NCBI RefSeq assembly: GCF_001625305.1
Contig: NW_017803909.1
Location: 62,001 to 126,000 of the forward strand
DNA length: 64,000 nucleotides
DNA from: Branchiostoma belcheri
Taxonomy: Eukaryota > Chordata > Leptocardii > Amphioxiformes > Branchiostomatidae
Direction: 5' to 3'
Made by a program: the position numbers and the translations under genes. Positions 11,301 through 23,300 of this stretch are shown piece after piece. Every line of letters starts with the position of its first letter. The first letter of the stretch is position 1. The notes below the pieces were generated by a model that searched no databases, was not told the origin of the DNA, and saw nothing but the letters and a program-made list of their open reading frames with translations.

Positions 11301-14300
11301 CGGTAACCATGTAGATATGTAAATACTTTGCGTTTGGGAAGCTCAACACGTCTATAGCAGCAACACCTGTGCTATGCAATGTGAACCAGTCAGAATTGCC
11401 ATGATGAAGGTGACAGACGGTCACCGAAACGTCAGCCTCTTGCTTGTGTAAAAGAGTCTCTTTATTCATGCAGGTTTAAAAGTTTAATGCAGTTCAGGTT
11501 CTAAGTGCATGACAGACCAGTCAATGATACATTACTAGTCATTAGTAAAGCAAGTCACTGGTCTACGTCTTTGCCTGATCTTACCAGTGGAAGTAGATGC
11601 CCAGGTGTCTGTTGGGAGGGAAGAATCTCTTCTCCACGTAGTACAGTTGGTTGTAGTACTCCATCAGGAGTTCTATTCCTGCCTCGTCTCGCTCAGGGGT
11701 CCGCATGGCCTGCAGGGGCAACAACAATGATTAGAATGTTTTATATGGTTAGGGAACAACTGACGCTGAACACATAAGTGTGAACTACTTCTATAAAATC
11801 ATTCTAGTGACACTGAAGAATAGTGATGGTTGACATTTGAAACATCAACAAGAAATCTTCATATTTTACCCAGTAGGGGAGTTTGAATTGTCTATGAGTA
11901 TTGTTTACCTGGATGTCTAACTTTTATCAGCGTAATGGTTAGAACAGTTACAACATGTGACATAGTTGGTCAGGAAAAGGGAAGATGAAAATGTGTAGGC
12001 TTAAACTTGGTTGTACATGTACATCAAGACCTAGGTTCTGACGATTATAATTTTCAGATACACTCCATGAAGAATGGGTATGGACAATGTAACAATGTGG
12101 AAGATTCCCTCTCACCCTTCTGAGGTCATGCAGCTCCTTCAGCTCTCCGTCGTACTCACTGCTGTCCTCACTGTAGTGTTCTAGGATGAAATCCTGTAGG
12201 TAAAAACCACAAGACAGAGTTACGTTAGGTTTGTTTTTTGTTAGTTTTGCCTGCCACACAGTTTATGTCTACTCTTCCAAGCATTCAGTGTAATCTCTGA
12301 CAATCATAGCCGACAATGACAATTTGTTAAAACCAAGACAGAACTGTGCAACTTGTAAGTCTGCAAATTTTGCGTATAAAATAAGAATCTGACCTTGAAA
12401 GGTATGTTAAAGTCCACATCTTTGGTCTCCTTCAGCCCCAGCGGGATCATGGGAGTTGCTCTGGTTTCGCTGTAGGCAGAACAGGGTAATCAGACATCGT
12501 TAGGACCAAATGATGCTTTTAACCTTTACCTTCTATTGTTTCCATATCTACCACCATCACAGCTACAGGATGTGACATTTTCAAATGTGTAGGGAGGGAT
12601 ATTTATAGGCATTAGATCTTAATCAACGGTGTACTGCAATTCCTGATCTTTTTTCACAGTACATGTACTTTTGTACATGCAGCTTTCGCAGGTTTTTCCA
12701 GTCACTTCTGTGCCACGAACTTATCACAACATGTTAACAAATAATTCACTGACTTTCTTTTTTACTGCACCTGCTGCCACCATGAAGATATAGTTCTGTG
12801 AAGTTTTGCTACCCTACCGTGAACTTTTGCTACCGGAAACATTAAGTGAAATTGCAGTATCTGGTAGTTTGGTTCCCACACTAACCTGTCACTCTGGTAA
12901 ACCTCCACGGAGCTGTTGAGGTCGGACAGTTCCTCCTTCAGCAGCTGGAGGTTGGAGTTGACGAAGCTGAGCTCCAGAGCTACGGTCTCCTTCATCTTCC
13001 TGCTGTTACACGCTCTGCACAACAGGAAAAAAAAAACAGGATGAATATTGTGACTAACGTTGCGGAGATTAGCATAGGGAACACATACACGGTGGAGCAA
13101 GAATCTGTATCTGTATAGCCTGTGTAACCTCCCCTCTGTGTAGCACACCAGCTTTGCTGCAGCTGGCTATATGTATTACCGGTACACCAGTAGCCTTTTA
13201 ACATCTAATCTAAAACATTCTTTAAAGCTACCTAATGATTATGCCCCTACTGTACTTGGTTGCAATAAGTTTCACTCTACAATAGTTCTATGGAAAATTG
13301 AGTTTTTGAACACCTCAATCCTTGTACTTGAAGGCATAACTATTTCTTGTTCTATTTGAGCCTTTATTACATGCAGGTAATATTAGGATGGAAAAAGAAG
13401 AGCTATTGAACATCATTTAAAGGGGAAGTCCAATACTTTCAGTTTTGGGGCCTTTCTACCCAAAATCCTATTTGTAAATGGTGATTTATTGGTTTCTGCC
13501 AACCCCGCACATATTTGCCGTGATATCTGACCCGATCGATGTTTCGCGGCTAGCGCCAGATTGTCCGCTAGGCGGCGCTGCGACTGAATCTGTGACGTAA
13601 AAGGTTTCATTGGAACAGATTTGGAGCGCGCGCCATTTCAGTCTGTCTGCCAGTACATAGCTCGCTGCAAGTATGCCGCGTTGTGCACGTTGTGGCTGTT
13701 GGTATGGCCCTGCGTCAAAGGAGCGCGGCGTAAGCTTCCACAAGTTTCCAAAAGACCACGATAGGCTACACAGGTGGTTGGTCAGCATGAGGAACAATCT
13801 TGTAAATAAACTGACGCCGGAGAAAATCAAGGAGTTAGTACACAAGAAGAGCGTCCACTGGCGGGTGTGTTCAGACCATTTCGAGCCTGGATGCTCGTGG
13901 AACTCTAGTTGTCATTGAATTCTGTTGAAATTTTCAGTCTATATGGCAGAAGTACGCATGTAGCTAGCTGTTTTCATTATTTAAAACAAATAGCACCTCA
14001 GATTTCAAAGCCTTACAATTCCAGATGGAACCAAAAATGTGACGACCACTGTACTAGCTGTGAGCACAATTATTATGGGAAAATGTAAATCCGACTAACA
14101 CATGTGTCTAAGATTAGAACGCATACAGAAATGTACTGTAATTAGCAGACAAAAAGGTGTTGTTTTGACAAGTTGTTAAAAACCACGAAACAGGAAAGGT
14201 AGTATTCTGCCACCTCAATTCCTTTCTGTTGGGCGTATGGGCGGTCGATATAAATAAATCCGTCAAAGGGTTGAGTGAATTGCAACGTAAACAAACCGCG

Positions 14301-17300
14301 GTACTGACATGTTAGAGACCGGCTCCTGCACGCCCTGCCGGATCAGATCCCACCGAAAAATCAGCAAAGTTCGGAGGTTTGCCGGGTGCAGAATCACATC
14401 GAAGTCAGGGTGGTTTCTGATGCATGGGTGGTCTGTACCGACGTTCTTTTCAGTGTCTGTCAGCTCTGGCAGGTCGTGACAACAAACACTCTCCCGTACA
14501 GAGGGCATTTCCAGGCAGTTTCTATTGTCTTCGTTTCCACACCGGCACCAGTCCCGGTTCCCCAACCTCCAACGCTCTGTCTCCACATCACCGCCATCCC
14601 AAACGTTGTCATCGCCTGGATCGGGCTCAGAGTCGCCACTACTGTCAGTTTGTGGTTCAAATCGGAAGGGTTGCACGCCCGCCATTGTTGTTTACGCTAG
14701 TAGCAGAATGAAACCTTTTACGTCACAGATTCAGTCGCAGCGCCGACTAGCGGACAATCTGGCGCTAGCCGCGAAACATCGATCGGGTCAGATATCACGG
14801 CAAATATGTGCGGGGTTGGCAGAAACCAATAAATCACCATTTACAAATAGGATTTTGGGTAAAAAGGCCCCAAAACTGAAAGTATTGGACTTCCCCTTTA
14901 AGCACCAGACAAATTAATTCATGATAGTGAAAAGTCTATGTTGCACTAAACCTCAACTGTTGAAGAATGAAACCAGTGTGAGCATGATTATGTCAACCTT
15001 GTGCACCTCTGAGTTCTCAGTCATCACTGGTACATAACTGAGTAATGAGACACATGGTGGTCCGCCATTAGGGCACTTAAAATAGCTGAAGGTCAAACAA
15101 AATACTCTTTACTAATCACACATGTATGCATGACAATACACCCTGAGTACGATGATGTTTGTCTCTATCACAGCTGAACTTTTGTGTTTGTGAATCTGTC
15201 TTGCTGGTCATTATAACTGAAGGCAACTGTTGGAAACATTACAGGCATTATAGAAAAAATGGACAGGTAGAAGTTAAAGATTAAATTCTTGATATTGAAA
15301 ATTTCCGACAGCAAAGACAACATGCCAGAATGTAAATTTGAGAAACTCCTTAGCCAGTGTTTGTGGACAAACAAGTACTAGTATTTCTATTAGCCCTTTT
15401 CATATTTCACCGCAAGTTTGAAGTAGCCTCTTTTTTCCTGGTCAGGCCTACAACTGACATATATTTCTGTCTACTATGCATGCAACCAAATCCACCCATA
15501 CATGCAATGTCCAATGCACTTCTTTGTTGCTTAGTAACTTCCTGTCATTACCAAATCCCTTAAGATGAGAGGGTTTTTTCCTGCTAATCCACATGCACAT
15601 TTCCCAAATCCTCCTCTTAATACATGTTCCATTAACTTATTTTATTTCTCGCCTCATTTGTTCATCAATTAAGGATCCGAGAAATATTTGGGATAATGGA
15701 GATTACAGTATAAATGTATATAGAAGGACATCAAGAAAGAATTCACACATACTTGGCTGTCGGAAGGATAAACATCTCTGTGTGAATTTCTTACTTCAGT
15801 GAACGGATCTGATCTTATCATATCACTGTTTCTCCAACAACTTGTCTACCATCTTATCTGTTGACAACAGGATCAATTACACACAAAACAGAGGTCTGAT
15901 AAACTTTACATAGACATCAACAGCATCTCTACTGTATTCAGCAGAAATCATCCATCTCCAAATGTACATCTTCAACTTCCTCAACCGAACTTTAATAGCA
16001 CAGAACAATACTGTAATTCCTGTTTTTTTGTGGTACCTTAACGTTTGCGGCTTGTGCCATCGCTTCTATACCGCGAATTTACCGTTAACGAATAATTGCC
16101 TTCTCCTATTCCTTCAGATGTTGTGCTTTGTTGCGTGTCCAAAGGCAAGACAGGAGTTCAAAGACTTGCCTTCAAAGGACCAGAAACAACAATCAACACC
16201 TCACTGCCTCTGTCTGCTTAGTCAGACAAAAGCAGACAGGATGGGGGAGGGGGGCACTTCCACAAATAATCTCATCCTTTCCATCTCTTAGATGTTGCCA
16301 GGAAATTAAGATTACTTGATACCTTACAGACGGTAGCAGACCTAAATAATTTATATTACAGGGCTCAAAATACTGGGTGCATATGCACCTTAGTGCAGGT
16401 AAAATTGGGACTGTGTAGGTATTTCTGAGCTGACTGGTCCATGTACTAGGTGTAGGTGTATATGTGGAGATTTATTGCTACAATGGGTGTTACCAATATT
16501 GTGTTGAAGTGCAAAAGAAATACAATGTAATGGCAATCAATGGTTTCTTAATCAGATTCTATGATTCATACTTCCTAATGTCTGAGTGGTGCATAAAGTT
16601 TGTCTGGTGCAGGTACATGTAATTTTCAATGTTACCTGCACAGAAAATATATTTTGAGCCCTGTATTATTTTCAAGTAGGGACTGTTGTGTTCCCGTGAC
16701 ACCTGTCACGTAGGTGGGTCACCTGTTGGAACAACCGAGCGTGGGATCACAGACTTCAACATAAACAGTCACGGCAGAACAAACAGAATGTCTCTGCTCA
16801 CATTAAACTAAGTGTGCACTGGGGGTCCTTTGAAATACTGTTCTGGACTTTTTGAAACACCTATATTTGATGCTTGTTTGATACACATATTATGTATTTT
16901 ATATAGATTTCTCAGCCTAGTGCATCACAAAACAAGCTTTGAAGATGACTAAATACTCAAGACACAAAGTATAGTAACATAGACTAAATATTCAAGACAC
17001 AAAACATAGTAACAAAATTTTTAGACAAATTGAATTGATAGCCATAGACTGGGGAGGTCTAAAAGTATGTTTTTGCTCAGAACATGTGAAAGGAGCCAAC
17101 GATTAAAAAACAACTGTTTAAAGACATGGTTTTATTGATATCAAAACAAAGCCCCTGGCTGCACGGCATTTTCCACATACACAGAGTTCTCGATCAGTTA
17201 GATAAGTGCTACTCTGGTGCCAAGAGCATGCCCAAAGTTCATCCATGTCAGTCAGTGATGAGGAAAAGGCAGTGTTTACCACATAGTTCTGGCATGACTA

Positions 17301-20300
17301 CAGCTGCAAACTTCATTTGGTGGGTGTGGATTCAAAACCTGCACATACCACTACCTACTCTTACCTCCCTGCTGTTTCTGTAGATGTAAAAGTAAGCTCT
17401 GAAGGGCTGAAAATTATGTGGCTTGTGAAAGACATATGGAGGCTGAAAAATCCATTTCGGTACCATTTGGTAAATCTACCATACATGTAGATATTTTTGT
17501 ATAATGGCAAGTTAAAAAGGCTTCAAATAGATGGACTTATAGTGTAACTTTTGTTCAGATTTCATTACCTTCGCCAAGAAGGTTATGTTTTCAGAGGCGT
17601 TCGTGTATGTGTGTGTGTGTGTGTGTGTCTGTCTGTCTGTCTGTAAACACGATAACTTGAGAAGGCCTTGGTGGATTGTCTTGATACTTGGTAGGTGGGT
17701 AGGTCTTAATGAGACCTCAAAATGATTAGATTTTGGGCCCCCTAGCAGCTTGTTACGGTACTGCAGCTGAACTTCCGTTTTTGATATCTCATGATCTAGA
17801 CATGCTAGGGTGACGAAATTTGGATGGCACGTAGCTCTTGTGCTGGGAAAGAAGTGACGTGAGTTTGGGCCCCCTAGCGGCTTGCTCTGGAACTGCAGGG
17901 CTATCTGTTTGAATATATTCAAAAGAGAATAACTCAAGAACCGGTTGACGGATTGTCGTGATTTTTGGTATGCAGGTAGCTTACGTGATGCTTAATATAA
18001 TTATGTGACAATTATGCAAATATGGATGTAATTTGCATAATTTATGGAGAAATTCTATAAATCAGCTGCATTCCATGATAGGACTATTGAAGCTTGTGGC
18101 ATTGGTAATTGAGAACGAGATAAACACAGGCAGATATTGATTATGTAAATGAAGACTTAATTTGCATAATTAATGAGAAAATGTTATAATTCTGTAATGA
18201 TAACTGCCTGGAATTTCATACTTATGGTCTTTGAAAGTACAGTGAAGGTGAACATCATTAAACATAATGTATTCAAATCAGGACCTTATTTGCATAATTT
18301 ATGAGGAAATGCTAGAATGCCATTGTTTGTTAATATAAGACTGTCTTTTGGTTGAGAATATGATAAACTGATATAATTCATGAAAATGAGGATCCTATTT
18401 GCACAAGCAGGGGGAATAATCTATAATTTGTCAGCCATAAAGATTAACATCATTTGGCGAAGGTATGAGATCGGGGAACTCTAGTTCTGATTTATGTTCG
18501 TTTTGTCCTTATACTGTTATATATTTTATTTACTTTTAATAATTGTGTCTGTTTTCCTGTTGTATTACCATGGCCCATTGGGGGCAAAAAGCAAATATAA
18601 AGATTTTGATGATTTTGTCAGACTTATATATTATCAACCAAACTAAACCATAACTGGACCAAAACCTTTGACAATTATTTTGCTCTTCTAATAATACCAT
18701 TACAGATCCTTCAGACTAATCTAATGTAGAGCAGCCAACCTGGTTAATATGGCACAAAAATATGGCATAGCAACCAAACTGTATAATAACAGGTCAATAT
18801 CGGGGGCAAATGTTGACCTTTGGAATCCTTCACGTTTCAATGGTCACTTAAAATAGTAGAGCTGCATAGTGAGGTGCCTTGGAGATGGTATGAATACATT
18901 CATCATTGTGACACGGATATAAATAATATGTGTGGCTTGACTGGTATTCTTGCTGGTATTGCCAGACAATTCCAACCACCTTGTACCACACCAATGCATC
19001 CATTAAAACTATCTTTAGCAGAACTTTTACCATCAAAACAAATAAGAATATACTGGTACAGGATGTCCTTACTTGATATCAATATTACATTCATATCCAA
19101 TTATTCTAAAGGGTATCAGAATAAAGAGAATACTCAAGCATCTACTTCATAAGTATATCCTTTTTGACAGACAGTACTAAAATCAATATCACTTGTGTTC
19201 AACTCATGGTTCCCATCTGCAGTTTCTGCTTAACTCAATCTCTATCGATCCTCGATAAACGTCCATGGCAAGGCCAATAAAGGAACAAGTCATCCTGTAA
19301 ATGTGTAATGGAAAAATCAATCAGAACCAACTATAAGGTAAAATGACTATTATTATGGCACTGCAGCAGCACCAAGACCTATAGAAATTCCTCAGTACTC
19401 TGAGTCTGATGCAAGAAACAGAAGTTGTTGTTGTGAGAGATGTTGACAAAATTTTAAGGTTAAAACAAATACCCATGACTTAAGTTTTATATATTATAGC
19501 CTCTGTTCCTTTATTCGACTGTAATTCACTTTACGTTCACGGTAGCAAAATTTCACAGTCTGAGAAAATGGAGGTGTTGATAGGAACTTATGTTCAGGGT
19601 AGGTACCTGTAGCAGCAGGTGCAGGAAAAAGAAAGTCAGCCATTGATTTGTTAGCTTTCACCATAAAGAAATAAAGAAGTGACCGTGAAAACTGTGGACA
19701 TACCGTGAAAAAATGAGTAATTACAGTAATAATTCCATGCTAAAACATTTTCTGGTACTGATATGTTCAGGACTGATCCAAGTTCTACTGAGGGATTATT
19801 GTGTAAGAAAGAGGTACGTTTGGCAGGCTGCCATTTGGCTGGGCATCAGGAATTCTGGGTAGAAGGGGATAATTACCCTGTGGAGAGTGAGGAAAAACAA
19901 ACTCCTGACCTGAACATTTCTCAACCTCACCAGGTCTTGTTGCAGGTCTCCTGTAGTCTTTTGCAGAAGAAACACAGGTGTCATGGTATGCTTCTGTATA
20001 ATCTTGTAAAGTACAGACCTTTCTAAACTGAGTCGAACTATGATTGAATTTCAATGGAAAAGCAATGCTACCTTTTTTAAGATTCTACATTCAAACTAAA
20101 AACAGTTGGTATCACTTTCCTGCAATTATGATAATATTAGAAGACATTTGGTATCCATTCCAGCTACTTGGTGGGGAGTAGCAACAGAAAACGAGGCAAA
20201 TGATAAAGGTCACAATCTTCCCCACCAACACGAGAGTACCCCGGCTCCCACCGCCATCCCTTTCCAAGAACAGTAGGCCAACAGACTACAGACTTCAAAG

Positions 20301-23300
20301 ACAAAAGTGCTAACCCACAGAGATGATAACAGTATTTGCAGATCTCTCTGAGAGTTGGTCAGGCCCCACAGAGTACACAGATTATAGGCTGTACATAAAG
20401 GTTAGGGGGAAGCCAATACATTAGCAGCTTTCCAGTCAGGAAATTACACCCTAGTCTATCAACTGTGGATTTATGGAGAGACAGAGATGGTATATCATTA
20501 TGAAAATTGTGTTGTGCAATCAGTAGACTATGAAGAGATAGGTACTATTTGTACATTATCAAATGTACCTTCAGTTCAATAAAAATGGATTTCATAATGG
20601 CATACAAACTTTCTATACCTGTTTATTGTCGTTCACACAAGCTTCTTTATCCAACTTCAACTAGTTCCTTTCTTACAATATTACAGTGCCAGTAGCATCT
20701 TACATCTTACAGGGTTTTTCCTGTGTTGTAGTGAGAAGTGACTAAAACCATCACCAAACATGGCCATAGTCAGACATTGTTATGGCTGTTGGGGTCTCTC
20801 CTGAGACAAACAAGCCCATTTTCCTTTCAACTCCACAGTGACAAGTATCAGACACTCCGGTTCTTCAGAAAAACCTCTCTGAAGCTGGTGGTAGGTCAAG
20901 TACTGTTAGAGAGTTTTCTAAAGGGTAAACAAACCTCACTGAACAAGGAAAAACAGTCCTTATCACACATGCTTCCATTCATTTCCACTTATTTTCTAAT
21001 ATTTGGCAGAGGGCTATAATTGCACATGTAGGTACACACTATTTCTTAATTACATTCCTTTGGTTAGAACTGTTTTCAGGTATTGAATTTCAACATGTTT
21101 ACATACAGCCCCAAAGAAGTACAAATTAAATATCTGCCGACATACTCCAGCACGAACCTCATACAACAAGTCATTGTGGTCTATTCCCGACAAGCTATTG
21201 CTTTCACATTAACCACAGATCTGGCTACACCTACCCTGATACTACTCTGTATACTGTAACATTATCTGCATGTCCCCATACATGCAGTGGCAGTGTTTGA
21301 CAGTTGTTGAGCTGAAAGCCTATACAGCCACTACAGGCATATTGTTGCAGGGGTCAGTTCGTGACTCCCCCCAGTTCCATCAGCACACTGGTAAAGCCAA
21401 GTCACACTCTCCAGATAAAGGGTAAGCACTCCAATCCTATTCCTGAGACCCCAGAGTTATTCCTCTGCCATGGGAACCCTCAAAGACCACCACAAAGGCG
21501 ATCCTCCCTCTTCTTGTGAGGTACCTGACCTCTCAAGTTCATTTCCAAGACATAGGCTGCCATCTAATCAGCATGGCATGACAACCGACAATAGCTTGAT
21601 CTTGGTGACGTGCAAACTATAGTCTGGCTTTGGATGAAACCTAGTAGTAGACATTGTGAAATTGTAATGGTTTGCATGAACTAGGCACAAAACCCTCAGG
21701 TTTTTGTAAAGGTCAATGTTAATTTAGAAGATTCTTTTGATAGGAGAGCAAAGTAGGCATCCTTCCATCACGAAAGATGATGGTAGCAGTCTAAGTCTGA
21801 TGTTGAGGCCGTGTGCAGCATCTAGTGTGGCTAATCAGCCCTATCCTCGCATAGCAGTCCTGGCAACAGTTAGGACACAAAGGCAATGACAATTACTGTA
21901 AAACACAAGCGGACACTGAATTTGAAGTTCAAAATTAAGGTCTGTCATCTCCTGAGATTATGGATATATCATGGGTCAGATGAACTACATAGTGCAAATG
22001 AATTAGTAATCTCTTTATCATCCAAGCCTTTCCTGTATGATCAGGAAAGGTCACGCACAAATGTCCTTTGGAACTCATTAATGTATAGCAGCTGTTGGGA
22101 ACACAGGGGAGCCTCTGAGTACTTCATGGTCCATTACAGAGGCTTTCAAGGTTAATATGAATCTTACAAGGTCACTACAGGAAGGAAGGAAATTGGGCCA
22201 GTCATTCACTTACCAGTCATTCAATATGTATGTCAAATATTTCTTTTCCCTGTTTTGCTAAGTTTTCCTTTCTCCACCATTGCATCTTTTTGCTTCGCCT
22301 TCTATATGACACGGTAGAATCTATCTCCTTGCATTTGCAATGTACGGTGGCTGGTTTTAGAAATCCCTCTTCATCATTCTTTGTTCATTTTATTGTTTCC
22401 ATTTTTTTCACAAAAAAAATGTTCTACATCACTGTGTATCTCTTTTACCTAGGCTAGAGTCCAGCCTTGTTAGCTTTGGTCCACTTCCCAAGATCCGCTA
22501 CCCCACTACCCCGACCAAAGCTGACAAGGCTGAAGTCCAGGCTATCTTTCACCACCCTTTACCTTCACAAAAACAATGGAATGAGCCTCAACAAGGCACC
22601 GTACTGTCCAGACCTGACTGGTCAAAAGCTTCCATTGTTGCAGCTCAGCTGTTTGGGTTAGCCCAGATCATGAACCTGTGTAGGAAATGTCAACAGGTCT
22701 CAGCCATGGATGGGCCTGATAGACAAATGTCCCACACTGAACAATACACAGAACTGTCTGACTACACCTGAAACTTCTTCAAAGGTCAAACACCAAACAA
22801 TAGATTTTCAGCAAACTTTTTTTCGGTTAAGATATTACACAAAGTCAGATACAATGTATGTTGTGACACAGCATATGCCTACCTGTCTAAATACTATGAC
22901 CAGGTACTGGCCCTTTGCTACTCTCATTACAACTTGCAAGGCTGCACAGTCCTTATGTACATGTATTGTTCCTGCCTTTCCTGGTACTAGTCCAGTATCT
23001 TCTTTGATTTCTACCATTTTGGTGGTCTTCATCATGGTTTTCATCCTGCAGTTTTAGGTACAGTTATTATTCATGGTAAAATTTAGGGCTTCCATCAAAA
23101 ATGGTACCATCTACTTGACTCTTTCCAAAGGTAAGATGACCAGTGTTATGTGATCCGTGTCCAGAGAAGTCTGCTCCTTGCAAAAACATCAGGAGTCCTC
23201 AAAGAACAACAGCCAGCTTTGTAGCCCAGAAAGAACAGAAAACAGCCTGTAATGTTATATGGGAGACAGAGTCTGTTCTGTTCAGTAATCAGCAGCTGTG

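Larger units (their letters stand above)
13417..14901. mobile_element. Kolobok-like DNA transposon derivative with 191 bp TIRs and TTAA duplication
   Basis: The body is 13421-14897 (1,477 bp), flanked by TTAA at 13417-13420 and 14898-14901. Terminal inverted repeats 13421-13611 and 14707-14897 match over 191 bp with only a few mismatches and begin AGGGGAAGTCC. TTAA duplication, purine-purine termini and a THAP-domain ORF are the described marks of the Kolobok superfamily; piggyBac also uses TTAA but lacks THAP. Two convergent ORFs start just inside the two repeats (13673 plus, 14685 minus). No transposase catalytic region fits in the space, so this is probably an internally deleted, non-autonomous copy. 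It sits in rhophilin intron 2. Confidence 0.85.

Noticed and set aside
13413-13610. 65 aa minus-strand ORF ([14 protein letters not shown]..) and its mirror at 14708-14917
   Set aside because: It lies wholly in the terminal inverted repeats of the TTAA element and reads outward, so its conservation between the two ends only reflects the repeat; no domain is visible.
17601-17644. Short direct repeats resembling a CRISPR-like array
   Set aside because: This is a plain TG/TCTG microsatellite; there are no spacers.
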